Shown here piece after piece: positions 41,413 through 49,734 of a DNA stretch of 52,559 bases; the stretch's first letter is position 1; the number at the start of each line of letters is the position of its first letter. The notes beneath the pieces were generated by a model that was not told where the DNA came from, did not search any database, and worked only from the letters and a program-made list of their open reading frames with translations. The position numbers were made by a program, and so were the translations under genes. Origin of the DNA: Candidatus Dormiibacterota bacterium (GTDB lineage: Bacteria; Chloroflexota; Dormibacteria; Dormibacterales; Dormibacteraceae); assembly GCA_003151935.1 (NCBI GenBank), contig PLYZ01000029.1, forward strand, positions 1-52,559, read 5' to 3'.

Positions 41413-42150
41413 GTGGTGACGCCTGTGGGGGGCACGTCTCTCGCACACAAGGCCCGCGAGGAGATCCTGCACTCGATCCTCGAGCGCCGCTTCGAGGATA
41501 GCCGCCTACCGCCGGAGAACGAGCTGGCCGACATGCTCGGCGTCAGCCGGACGACGGTCCGCTCTGCGCTTCAGTCGCTCGAGCAGCATGGAGTCCTCAC
41601 CCGCAGCCCGGGCCGGGGGACTCAGGTTCACGGCCTGCTCAGCCCTTCCATGGTCGCCTTACAGCGACTGATCGGGTTCACCCGGCTGCTCGAGGAGCAG
41701 GGCTACACCGTCGAGACGCTGACCGACGCCAGGATCACCACCACCGCGCCCGCGGATGTGATCGAGGCGCTGGGGGTCGACAAGGCGACCCCGATCTACG
41801 AGATCGACCGCCTCTTCGTGGCCAGCGGCAGCCCGGCGATCTGGGCCATCAACTACATCCAGACTTCGCTCTTCGCCGAGCCGCCGCTCGAAAGCCAGCT
41901 CGCCCAATCGCCCTTCGAAATGGGTGCCCTGTTGATCGGAGGACCGGTCGACCACGCGCTGGTGGAGCTGGTGCCGCTCAAGGCGACCAGGGAGGTCGTG
42001 AAGCAGCTCGAGATGAAGCCGGGCGAGGCCTACATCCAGCTCAAGGAGCTCCACCTGTCGGAGTCCGGAGCGGTGCTGGGCTTCAGCCTGATCCACGTCA
42101 ACGATCGCTTCATCCGCTTCCGGCTGCACCGCGGCGGCGACGGACGGTGA
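41413..42150 (+). CDS. GntR-family regulator with UTRA (HutC-type) effector domain
   Basis: A 245-residue regulator from GTG 41413. The N-terminal winged helix has HKAREEILHSILERRFEDSR, LPPENELADMLGVSRTTVRS and a wing GVLTRSPGRGTQVHG. The C-terminal UTRA domain (about residues 90-240) binds a small-molecule ligand: PIYEIDRLFVASGSPAIWAI, then KPGEAYIQLKELHLSESGAVLGFSLIHVND. It is the first gene of an operon with three molybdenum hydroxylase subunits. It overlaps the next gene by four bases and diverges from another large subunit. It probably represses both and responds to a substrate or product. Confidence 0.92.
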   Translation: MVTPVGGTSLAHKAREEILHSILERRFEDSRLPPENELADMLGVSRTTVRSALQSLEQHGVLTRSPGRGTQVHGLLSPSMVALQRLIGFTRLLEEQGYTVETLTDARITTTAPADVIEALGVDKATPIYEIDRLFVASGSPAIWAINYIQTSLFAEPPLESQLAQSPFEMGALLIGGPVDHALVELVPLKATREVVKQLEMKPGEAYIQLKELHLSESGAVLGFSLIHVNDRFIRFRLHRGGDGR

Positions 42151-44450
42151 CTAAGGCGACAGCGACCCCCGAGGCCGCCCTGCAGGGTATCGGCAGCTCG
42201 CCCCTGCGCAAAGAAGACTGGCCTCTCGTCCGCGGAGAGGGGACGTTCGTCGCAGATTTCAAGCGTCCCGGAATGGTCCACGCGTTCGTCGTGCGCAGCC
42301 CGTTCGCGCACGCCCGATTCACAACGATCGACCGCGAAGCGGCGCTGGCCGCGCCGGGGGTCATCGACGTGATCACCGCTCAGGATCTTCCCGATCGCGG
42401 CAGGCCCATCCCGACCCGCATGTTCAAGGACGAGGGATCGAACCGCTTCCTGCAACGCCCGCTGGCCGATGGCGTCGTGCGCTATTCCGGCGAGCCGGTG
42501 GCGGTGGTGATCGCGGACACGCGCTACAGCGCCGAGGACGCGGCCGAGCTGCTGAGGGTTGATTACGAGCCGCTCGCCGTGGTGCTCGACCCGGACGATG
42601 CCGTGGCTGAGGACGCGCCGCTCTTGCAGCCGCATACCGGAACCAACGTGGCGGGCCACCTGGTCGTGGAGATAGGCGCACTCGATGAAGCCTTCGCCGG
42701 AGCCGACCTGGTGATCGAAGAGGAGTTCTGGATCCAGCGCCATGCGGCCGTGCCTCTGGAGACGCGCGGCCTGCTGGCCGAGTACGACGCGAAGACAGAA
42801 TCACTGACCGTGTGGGGCGCGGCCAAGATTCCCCACGTCAACCGGGCGATCCTGGCCCGGCTGCTCGGTTGGAACGACGAGAGGAGGATCCGGCTCATCG
42901 AGCTGCACGTCGGTGGAGGCTTCGGCGCGCGAGGCGAGTTCTACCCGGAGGACTACCTGATCCCGTTCGCCGCCATGCGGACCGGGAGGCCGGTGGCGTG
43001 GGTGGAGGACCGCGAGGAGAACCTGCGTGCAACCAACCAATCCCGCGAGCAGGTGCATCGCGTCGAGATGGCTCTCAAGGCCGACGGCACCTTTCTAGCC
43101 CTCAAGGACAGCTTCATCAACAACACGGGTGCGTACGTGCGCACGCACGGCATGACGGTGCCAGGGCTGAGCGTGTCGATGCTGCCCGGACCTTACCGAT
43201 GGCCGGCCTACCGTGGCGAATATCGCAGCGTCGTGACCAACAAGACTCCGGGTGGCACCTACCGTTCGCCCGGCAGGTTCGAGATCAACTTCGTCCGAGA
43301 GCGGCTGGTCGACATGGCAGCGCACCGCCTTGGCATCGACCCGGTGGAGATTCGGCGCCGAAACCTGATCGACAGGGCGAGCTTTCCGCACGACACCGGC
43401 ACCCTGTTCGACGGCCACCCGGTGATCTATGACAGTGGGGATTACGTGCTGCTGCTCGAGAAGGCGCTGGCGGCCTTCGACTACGAGGGCATGAAGCGCT
43501 GGCGCAAAGAGCCGGCTTCGGATGGCTTGCGGCGCGGGCTCGGCATGGGTTTCTTCGTCGAGAAGGCCGGACCAGCCGAGCGCGAGTACGCGCGTGTGGA
43601 GCTGAACGAGAACGGCGATGTCATCGTGTACACCGGCACCGCTTCGGTCGGCCAGGGCGTCGAGACCATCCTCGCCCAGGTGTGTGCGAGTCACCTCGGA
43701 CTTCCTTATGAACGCATCACCGTCGTGCACGGAGATACCGGAGTCATTCCTGAGGGGATGGGCGCGTTCGGCAGCCGCGCGGCGATGCTCGGTGGCGCAG
43801 CGGTGATGCGGGCCTCGGAGGAGATCAAGAGACGGCTGCTCGAAGCCGCGGCAGAGGAGCTCGAGGCGGCGCCCGCCGACCTCGTGCTCACCACCATGGG
43901 GGTCTCGGTGATAGGCGCGCCTTTGCGCACTGTCTCCCTCACCAGGCTCTTGAGCGCCGGAGGCGGGGTGATCAAGCAGGAGGACCGTTTCGTGTGCGAG
44001 CTGCTGGGCTTTCCGTACGGAATTCACTTCGCCGCTGTCGAGGTCGACCCGGCGTCCGGCGCGGTTCACATACATCGCTTCGCGGTTGCCTACGACATCG
44101 GCCGCTGCATCAACCCCGTCCTGGTCAAGGGCCAGATCGCGGGTGGGTTCGCACAGGGTGTCGGCGGCGCTCTGCTGGAGGAGTTCAGCTTCGATGCAAG
44201 CGGCCAGCCGCTGTCGGCGAGCTTCATGGACTACCTGCTGCCGACTTCGGAAGACGTTCCGGACATCGAGGTGCTCATCACCGAGGATGCGCCCTCGCCG
44301 CTGAATCCGCTTGGAGTAAAAGGGGCGGGGGAGGGCGGCACCGCGGCAGTGGGCGCGGCGATCGCGAACGCCGTATCCGATGCGCTCGGCCGCGAGGTGA
44401 CGCGCCTGCCGCTGAACCCTCAGCGGGTGGTCGAGCTGGCGACAGCATGA
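42147..44450 (+). CDS. Molybdenum hydroxylase large subunit, second copy
   Basis: A 767-residue paralogue of the divergent large subunit. Features are RKEDWPLVRGEGTFVADF, VGGGFGARGEFYPEDY, and the active-site loop NKTPGGTYRSPGRFE, a Ser-Pro variant of the form II AYRGAGR. Others are SVGQGVETI for cofactor binding and the catalytic Glu in GVKGAGEGG. GTG 42147 overlaps the GntR stop by four bases and its TGA overlaps the FAD-subunit ATG, so the unit is tightly coupled. The loop differs from both CO dehydrogenase forms, so I do not call it coxL. The substrate is unknown. Confidence 0.9.
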   Translation: MTKATATPEAALQGIGSSPLRKEDWPLVRGEGTFVADFKRPGMVHAFVVRSPFAHARFTTIDREAALAAPGVIDVITAQDLPDRGRPIPTRMFKDEGSNRFLQRPLADGVVRYSGEPVAVVIADTRYSAEDAAELLRVDYEPLAVVLDPDDAVAEDAPLLQPHTGTNVAGHLVVEIGALDEAFAGADLVIEEEFWIQRHAAVPLETRGLLAEYDAKTESLTVWGAAKIPHVNRAILARLLGWNDERRIRLIELHVGGGFGARGEFYPEDYLIPFAAMRTGRPVAWVEDREENLRATNQSREQVHRVEMALKADGTFLALKDSFINNTGAYVRTHGMTVPGLSVSMLPGPYRWPAYRGEYRSVVTNKTPGGTYRSPGRFEINFVRERLVDMAAHRLGIDPVEIRRRNLIDRASFPHDTGTLFDGHPVIYDSGDYVLLLEKALAAFDYEGMKRWRKEPASDGLRRGLGMGFFVEKAGPAEREYARVELNENGDVIVYTGTASVGQGVETILAQVCASHLGLPYERITVVHGDTGVIPEGMGAFGSRAAMLGGAAVMRASEEIKRRLLEAAAEELEAAPADLVLTTMGVSVIGAPLRTVSLTRLLSAGGGVIKQEDRFVCELLGFPYGIHFAAVEVDPASGAVHIHRFAVAYDIGRCINPVLVKGQIAGGFAQGVGGALLEEFSFDASGQPLSASFMDYLLPTSEDVPDIEVLITEDAPSPLNPLGVKGAGEGGTAAVGAAIANAVSDALGREVTRLPLNPQRVVELATA

Positions 44451-45325
44451 AGCCCGCGCAGTTCGAGTACGACGACCCGCAAACCCTGGACGAGGCGCTG
44501 GAGCTGCTGGCCCGCCACGGCGACGACTGCAAGGTGCTGGCGGGCGGCCAGAGCCTGGTGCCGCTGATGAACTTCCGCCTGGCGCGCCCGGGACGTCTGA
44601 TCGATATCAACGGCGTCGCCTCGCTTTCGCATATCACCAGCGAAAGCGGGCGGCTCGTGATCGGCGCGATGACGCGCCACGTCGAGCTCGAACGCTCGAC
44701 GGAGGTCGCCCGGCAGTCCCCGCTGCTGACGGAGGCGATCGGCTGGGTGGGACACAGCCAGATCCGAAGCCGAGGAACCATCGGTGGTTCCGTCGCCCAC
44801 GCGGACCCCGCGGCGGAGCTGCCGGCGGCGCTGGCCGCTCTGGATGCGACGTTCCACATGCGCTCCAAGCAGGGCGCGCGCGTGCTCGGCTGGAAGCAGT
44901 TTTTCGTCTCCGAGTTCACCACCGCCCTCGCGCCGGACGAGCTGGTCACGGCGGTCCAGGTGCCTGACCAAGACCCTTCGACGGGCACGGCGTTCGTCGA
45001 GTACGCGAGGCGGCACGGCGACTTCGCGCTTGGCGGTGCCGCCGTGACCATCAAGCTCGGTCGTGACGGCCGCTGCGAGAACGCGACGATCGCGCTCCTG
45101 TCGGCGGGCCCCGCCCCGGTGAGGGCTGAGGCCGCCGAGAAGCAGCTTCGGGGCGCCAGGATCGACGAATCCTCCATCCACGCCGCATCCGTGGAGGCGG
45201 TGAAGGGGCTGCATCCGACCACCGACCTTCATGGGAGCACGGAATACCGGGTGGGCCTGCTCCAGACGATGACCGAGCGGGCACTCACCAAAGCAGCGGA
45301 GCGCGCGAGGAGCATGACCGGGTGA
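44447..45325 (+). CDS. Molybdenum hydroxylase FAD-binding (medium) subunit
   Basis: A 292-residue CoxM-like flavoprotein that passes electrons from the 2Fe-2S centres to the acceptor. Both FAD motifs are present: AGGQSLVPLMNFRLA (about residues 32-46) and TIGGSVAHADPAAELPA (about 109-125). The CO-dehydrogenase-type C-terminal domain follows, with FVEYARRHGDFALGGAAV. ATG 44447 overlaps the large-subunit stop by four bases, and the stop overlaps the 2Fe-2S subunit start. The gene is the only medium subunit in the window and may serve both large subunits. Confidence 0.93.
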   Translation: MKPAQFEYDDPQTLDEALELLARHGDDCKVLAGGQSLVPLMNFRLARPGRLIDINGVASLSHITSESGRLVIGAMTRHVELERSTEVARQSPLLTEAIGWVGHSQIRSRGTIGGSVAHADPAAELPAALAALDATFHMRSKQGARVLGWKQFFVSEFTTALAPDELVTAVQVPDQDPSTGTAFVEYARRHGDFALGGAAVTIKLGRDGRCENATIALLSAGPAPVRAEAAEKQLRGARIDESSIHAASVEAVKGLHPTTDLHGSTEYRVGLLQTMTERALTKAAERARSMTG

Positions 45326-45804
45326 ATCGAAAAATCTCAGTCGAGATCAATGGACAAGTCGTGGACGGTCTCGTCGAGCCAAGGCTGTTGCTCGCCGACT
45401 TCATCCGCGACAACGCCTCGCTCACCGGGACTCACCTGGGCTGCGAGCATGGAGTGTGCGGTGCCTGCACGGTTCAGCTCGATGGCCGTCCGGTGCGATC
45501 GTGCTTGCTGTTCGCCGTGCAGGCAAACGGCCGCCGCATCGCGACGGTCGAGGGCATGGCGCCGAGCGCAACCACGCTCCATCCTCTCCAGCAGGCGTTC
45601 CATGAAAGCCACGCGCTCCAGTGCGGCTTCTGCACGCCAGGGATCCTCATGACGATGGAAGCGTTCCTGCGCGAGGAGCCGGACCCAACGCCGGAGCGCA
45701 TTCGCAGCGCGCTTGCCGGCAACCTCTGCCGGTGCACCGGTTACCAGAACATCATCACAGCGGTGCGTCTGGCGGCGGACAGGCTCCAGCAGACGAGGGC
45801 CTGA
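45322..45804 (+). CDS. Molybdenum hydroxylase 2Fe-2S (small) subunit
   Basis: A 160-residue CoxS-like iron-sulfur protein. The plant-ferredoxin-type cluster is bound by Cys41, 46, 49 (CEHGVCGAC) and 61. The second, helical-domain cluster is bound by Cys101, 104 (CGFC), 136 and 138 (CRC). The length is typical of the family. GTG 45322 overlaps the FAD subunit's stop by four bases. It completes a large-medium-small set in one operon. Two bases after its stop comes the start of a decayed amidohydrolase gene. Confidence 0.94.
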   Translation: MNRKISVEINGQVVDGLVEPRLLLADFIRDNASLTGTHLGCEHGVCGACTVQLDGRPVRSCLLFAVQANGRRIATVEGMAPSATTLHPLQQAFHESHALQCGFCTPGILMTMEAFLREEPDPTPERIRSALAGNLCRCTGYQNIITAVRLAADRLQQTRA

Positions 45805-45805
45805 G

Positions 45806-45919
45806 GTGCTGATCGACGTCCACTCGCATTACATGCCGAAGGCGCTGGCGCGTGCGCTCGAGCGTCGGTTGGGCGCACCGCGGATCTTCAAGCGCGGGGA
45901 CCAATCGTTCATCGAGTAG
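45806..45919 (+). pseudogene. Amidohydrolase fragment ended by a nonsense codon
   Basis: GTG 45806 opens 37 codons: MLIDVHSHYMPKALARALER, RLGAPRIFKR, DQSFIE, then TAG. This is the N-terminus of an amidohydrolase-2/ACMSD-type protein with the HxH metal pair in DVHSHYMP. Relatives usually continue FIEYG; here the Tyr codon is TAG and the frame continues GEC only briefly before similarity is lost. The gene was cotranscribed with the hydroxylase (one base from the stop of the 2Fe-2S subunit) and is clearly a relic. It hints that the operon's product was once a substrate for such an enzyme. Confidence 0.65.
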
Positions 45920-46089
45920 GGCGAATGCGACCTCGCAAGGATATGGCCGTCCCCAATGGCCCGCGGGCGGCCGGGGGCGGCCGCCGCGAGCACTGGGAGG
46001 GGATGAGCGCACGGCGCTCGGATTGGGGTTCACTCTTTTTACCGCCCGGGCGCGGGATTGTCGCCATGTCCTGCTATGGGTTGAGAGCC

Positions 46090-46599
46090 CTAAAAATACG
46101 GGGGCCGTAGAGCTTCAGAACCTCGGGGGGCCTGCCTAGTTGAGTCGACGCTCTGATGCGTTTGCGGGCGAGCTGGGACGCGCTGCTCGACCCACTGGCG
46201 AAGTGCGTTGAGATTGAGGGCTCCCGTCACCCGGTCGCGCTCTCTTGAACCCTCCATCAGGACCAGCGTCGGAATACCCCGGATTCCAAATCTCTCCTGG
46301 AGGGCGGGCGCCTGGTCGGTGTTGACTTTGACCACCTTCAGCTCGCCGGCCCGCTCCTGGGACAGACGCTCGACCGCCGGGGCCACGATCCGGCACGGAG
46401 CGCACCACGGAGCCCAGAAATCGATGAGCACGGGAATCGGGCTGTTCTCGGCCACCGCGCCGAAGTCCGCCGCGCCGGCTTCGGCCAGCCAGGGCAGCGG
46501 CCGGCCGCACTTCGGGCAGTGCGGCACCCCTTCGGCAGCGGCCCGGACGCGTGTCTTCTGACCGCAGCTCGGGCAGGTGACGACGTGGGGCTCATTCAT
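46090..46599 (-). CDS. trxC: Thioredoxin with N-terminal zinc ribbon (Trx2/TrxC-like)
   Basis: A 169-residue cytoplasmic thioredoxin. The N-terminal zinc ribbon has Cys9, 12, 28 and 31 (CPSCG, CPKCG). The thioredoxin domain has the active site WCAPC (Cys66, Cys69) and the cis-Pro loop GIRGIPTLVLMEG. This arrangement is that of TrxC, which reduces disulfides and is often induced by oxidative stress. The C-terminal 25 residues (PARPQTHQSVDSTRQAP) are an unusual polar extension. It diverges from the aldo/keto reductase gene. Confidence 0.9.
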   Translation of the reverse strand: MNEPHVVTCPSCGQKTRVRAAAEGVPHCPKCGRPLPWLAEAGAADFGAVAENSPIPVLIDFWAPWCAPCRIVAPAVERLSQERAGELKVVKVNTDQAPALQERFGIRGIPTLVLMEGSRERDRVTGALNLNALRQWVEQRVPARPQTHQSVDSTRQAPRGSEALRPPYF

Positions 46600-46670
46600 C
46601 TCTTACGTATAGGTCCCCGATCTGAAGTCTGCCCAAACTCGCCACAACGCGTAGGCATACGCTTATCCGC

Positions 46671-47531
46671 ATGGGAATCGAGCTGGCCGATTTCGGGCGC
46701 ACCGGGCACAAGAGCAGCCGCACCCTTTTCGGCGCGGCGGCCCTATCCCGGGTGACCCAGGAGGTCGCCGATCGCACGCTCGAGGTCCTGCTTCGCCATG
46801 GCGTCAATCACATCGATACGGCGGCCGTGTATGGCGACTCGGAACTGCGTATCCGGCCGTGGCTCAAGCGTGAACCTGGACGTTTTTTCCTTGCGACCAA
46901 GACGGATGCACGGACCGCCAAGGATGCTCGCGACGAGCTGCACAGGTCGCTGGATCGGCTTGGCGTCGACCACGTCGATCTGTGGCAGCTACACAATCTC
47001 GCCGACCCGATCGAGTGGGACATTGCGCTGAGCCCGGGCGGAGTGATCGAGGCAGCGGTCGATGCCCGCGCGCAGGGCCTCGTTCGATTCATCGGTGTCA
47101 CCGGCCATGGAGCACAGATCGCGGCCAACCACCGGCGCAGCCTCGAGCGCTTCGACTTCGATTCCGTCCTGCTGCCCTACAACTTCGTGACCATGCACCT
47201 GCCCTATTACGCCGAGAATTTCGAGGCGCTCGTCAACACATGCGCCGAGCACAAGGTCGCGGTGCAGACGATCAAGTCCATCGCTCTGCGGCCCTGGCGA
47301 GGCAGGGAGCATACACATGCGACGTGGTACGAGCCGCTCGAGAAGCAGGCCGACATCGACCTCGCGGTGTGGTGGGTGCTCGGGCGGCCGGGCATGTTCC
47401 TCAACACCGCTGGTGACGTCGACCTGCTGCCTTTGGTCCTGGATGCCGCCGAACGTTTCGAACATCGGCCCGGCGATGCCCAGATGGCCGCGATGCTGGA
47501 GAGCGAAAAGACCGAACCGATATTTGTATAG
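46671..47531 (+). CDS. Aldo/keto reductase
   Basis: A 286-residue (beta/alpha)8 NAD(P)H-dependent oxidoreductase. The catalytic tetrad is complete: Asp49 and Tyr54 ([12 protein letters not shown]), Lys77 (LATKT) and His108 (LWQLHNL). It is slightly short compared with typical members (300-330) and its cofactor-binding end is reduced. No partner is evident: it diverges from the thioredoxin gene and converges on a tiny membrane-protein gene. Confidence 0.9.
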   Translation: MGIELADFGRTGHKSSRTLFGAAALSRVTQEVADRTLEVLLRHGVNHIDTAAVYGDSELRIRPWLKREPGRFFLATKTDARTAKDARDELHRSLDRLGVDHVDLWQLHNLADPIEWDIALSPGGVIEAAVDARAQGLVRFIGVTGHGAQIAANHRRSLERFDFDSVLLPYNFVTMHLPYYAENFEALVNTCAEHKVAVQTIKSIALRPWRGREHTHATWYEPLEKQADIDLAVWWVLGRPGMFLNTAGDVDLLPLVLDAAERFEHRPGDAQMAAMLESEKTEPIFV

Positions 47532-47539
47532 GTTGCTGG

Positions 47540-47653
47540 CTACTCGTCCGCGGTCCACTCCGCCAGCTCGAGGGGCTGAGGCGGGCCTAGCGCCCGCAGG
47601 ACGAGGCGCATCGCGCCGAGAGCGACCGTTGCCACGATGATCACGGTTCGCAT
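47540..47653 (-). CDS. 37-residue single-span membrane peptide
   Basis: ATG 47653 follows GGAGG by nine bases. The product MRTVIIVATVALGAMRLVLR has one hydrophobic span (about residues 3-19), then a polar tail ALGPPQPLELAEWTADE. No family is recognised, and such small genes are hard to prove; I rate it by the ribosome site and composition only. Confidence 0.4.
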   Translation of the reverse strand: MRTVIIVATVALGAMRLVLRALGPPQPLELAEWTADE

Positions 47654-47955
47654 GCGGTACATCCTCCGGAAAGCCTGGGGCAGCTCATGGATGACCACAT
47701 TGCGGCCGCAAGGATCACGGCGAAAGGTCACGTCCGCACAAGGCCGGCGGGACCAGTTCGTATGAACCGGCCAGTGCAGACGCCGGTTCTCGGCATGATC
47801 AGCACGCGTTCTGGCCAGGTCTTGGGGCGCCGTGGCCTGGGCCGCCACTTCGCCTGGGTTCTATCCGCTGCTTGCGGGACTCCTTGGCGAATAGGTCCCG
47901 AGCATCATCCGCCGGCGGCGGCATCTGATATACCTCGTGTGGGCCACATGAATCG

Positions 47956-48288
47956 ATGAACGACTCCGCTCCAACCGGCGAACCCGAGACTGGCGAACCG
48001 CTGCCTGGCGAGCGTCAAACCCGCCTGAGCGGTGCCTGGACGGCCATCGTCGTCGGCCTGGTCGCCATGGTCGTGATCCTCGTCTTCATCCTGCAGAACC
48101 AGCAGAGTGTCGAGGTCACGTTCCTGGTCTTCAAAGGCCACCTGCCGCTGGCGGTGGCGCTGCTGTTCGCACTGATCCTCGGCGCGGTCATCGTGGTCGC
48201 CTTCGGGGCGGCTCGCATCCTTCAGCTCCGGATGGTGGCCGGTCGGGCGCGGCGCAAGGGCCCGAGCCACCCTCCCAAGCCGGAGTGA
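47956..48288 (+). CDS. LapA-domain (DUF1049) membrane protein
   Basis: A 110-residue protein with a polar N-terminus and two membrane spans (about residues 27-47 and 62-85). Between them is the family motif VFILQNQQSVEVTFLVFKGHLPLAVALL. The C-terminus is basic. Members of the LapA/YciS-like family help assemble envelope components in proteobacteria; in Gram-positive-like lineages the role is unknown. Its stop overlaps the next gene, a PAP2 phosphatase, by four bases (48285-48288), so the two are coupled. Confidence 0.85.
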   Translation: MNDSAPTGEPETGEPLPGERQTRLSGAWTAIVVGLVAMVVILVFILQNQQSVEVTFLVFKGHLPLAVALLFALILGAVIVVAFGAARILQLRMVAGRARRKGPSHPPKPE

Positions 48289-49013
48289 CAGACCCCAAGA
48301 AACGCCAAAAGAGACCCGAAAGCAAGCCCGCAACGCGCCGAGCGGCGAAGCAGGGCCCAAAGCCCAAGGCCGGCGATCCGGAGGTCACCGACACCAAAGC
48401 CACCGAGCCGACCAGCGCACCGGTGGTCGCGGCCGGGCCCGTGGCCGTGCATGTGGACGCGGGCGACGTCAAAGTGGTGGTCGCGCCTCCCGGCAGGGCT
48501 GGGATCGACCGCCGCCTCTACCGGCTGATCAACGGTCTGCCGCACACGACGACCACCGACCGCTATGTCAGCGTGCTCTCAGACCTTGGCGAGGGGCTCG
48601 GGTGGGTGGCCGCAGGAATCGCCCTGGGCATTCTCGGCGGTTCCAAGGGGCGCCGGGCCGGTGCCGCCACGGCCGTCGCATCGCTGGCGGCGACCTACGT
48701 CGTCCAGGTTCGGGTCAAGCCCCTGTTCCGCCGCGTACGGCCATTTGTCAATCGCGAAGCTCGCGTGGTCGGGATCCGCCCGGCCGACCACTCGTTTCCA
48801 TCCGGCCACACCGCATCATCCTTCGCCGCCGCAACCGCCCTCGGGTTCTTCTATCCAAGGGCCGCCCCGCTCGCGTACGGGCTGGCGACCGCGGTCGGCG
48901 TCTCCAGAGTTCATCTCGGCGTCCACTTTCCCAGCGACGCTGCGGTCGGCGGAGTGATCGGGATCGGGATCGGGACCTTCAGCGCCTGGGTGTTCAAGAA
49001 GCGAGCGAATTAG
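48285..49013 (+). CDS. PAP2-family membrane phosphatase (first of three)
   Basis: A 242-residue protein from GTG 48285. An N-terminal, Lys/Pro/Thr-rich cytoplasmic tail (about residues 1-70) is followed by a PAP2 domain with all three phosphatase motifs: KPLFRRVRP, PSGHTASS and SRVHLGVHFPSD. Substrates in this family are lipid phosphates such as undecaprenyl pyrophosphate or phosphatidate. It is coupled to a LapA-like gene. Its stop overlaps the end of an oppositely oriented PAP2 gene by 20 bases. Confidence 0.88.
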   Translation: MTDPKKRQKRPESKPATRRAAKQGPKPKAGDPEVTDTKATEPTSAPVVAAGPVAVHVDAGDVKVVVAPPGRAGIDRRLYRLINGLPHTTTTDRYVSVLSDLGEGLGWVAAGIALGILGGSKGRRAGAATAVASLAATYVVQVRVKPLFRRVRPFVNREARVVGIRPADHSFPSGHTASSFAAATALGFFYPRAAPLAYGLATAVGVSRVHLGVHFPSDAAVGGVIGIGIGTFSAWVFKKRAN

Positions 49014-49734
49014 TAGGACCCAAACTTGTTCCGCTTGGCGCACCGGACGTGCTGCGGTCGCCCTGCTTGGGCCCAGTCGCGAACGCTCGATCTGTGACCC
49101 GCCGCAACGACACCACGAAGGTCAGCCAGGCGATGGCGATGAGCAGCCCCGCAAGGACATCGCTCGGCCAGTGGGTCCCCGCGTAGATCCTGTCGAGCCC
49201 CACGGCTACGACAATCCCCGCCACGACTGCCCAACCGATCGGTCTTGCCCAACGTGGCAGATACCTATGGCCGAGGCACAGCATCAAGACGGCGGCGCTG
49301 ATCGTGATGAAGATGATGTGCCCGCTGGGAAAGCTGGTCGAACCGGGATGCTCGGTCACACGAAGGACCTGGCCGACTACAGGCCGCGGCCTGTTGACCA
49401 GGTGCACGATGGCTTCGTACCAGAGGCCGCCGGCGAGCGCGGCAAGTGCCAGGAACCATGCGCGACGATTCAACAGAAGCACGAGGAGGATGACGACTAT
49501 CTGCATCGGGATCCCGCCGGGTCCGCCGAGCCAGGTGAACAAGGGGAACGTAACGGTGATCGGGCCCAGGTTGGTCGCCTGGATGTCCCGCTCGACCGTC
49601 GCGTCCAGCGAAAGGAAGGGATGCATGACTACCACCCCGGTGATAAGGCCGACCGCGACCGCGGCCGCGATCGCGACGGCGAGCAGGGGGACTCGGATCA
49701 AGACGACGTCGCCCGCGCGCGGCCTCGAAACCAT
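48994..49734 (-). CDS. PAP2-family membrane phosphatase (second of three)
   Basis: A 246-residue polytopic phosphatase. Motifs: RPRPVVGQVL (first motif, reduced), FPSGHIIF and DRIYAGTHWPSD. Hydrophobic spans at about residues 15-35, 65-90, 95-110 and 145-215. I use ATG 49734, which overlaps the upstream PAP2 gene by 37 bases. TTG 49701, giving the four-base overlap used elsewhere in this operon, is an equally good start. It is the last gene of the ppk-lipid kinase-PAP2-PAP2 operon. Confidence 0.85.
   Translation of the reverse strand: MVSRPRAGDVVLIRVPLLAVAIAAAVAVGLITGVVVMHPFLSLDATVERDIQATNLGPITVTFPLFTWLGGPGGIPMQIVVILLVLLLNRRAWFLALAALAGGLWYEAIVHLVNRPRPVVGQVLRVTEHPGSTSFPSGHIIFITISAAVLMLCLGHRYLPRWARPIGWAVVAGIVVAVGLDRIYAGTHWPSDVLAGLLIAIAWLTFVVSLRRVTDRAFATGPKQGDRSTSGAPSGTSLGPTNSLAS

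Noticed and set aside
39002-45804. Calling the molybdenum hydroxylases CO dehydrogenase (coxLMS)
   Set aside because: Neither large subunit has the AYxCSFR loop of form I. The loops PYRGVGM and TYRSPGR also differ from form II AYRGAGR, so CO oxidation is not supported.
45920-46089. GC-rich segment after the amidohydrolase fragment as a regulatory element
   Set aside because: The G/C runs (around 45960-45990) form possible stems but without a T-run or relation to a gene start; they are probably decayed coding sequence.
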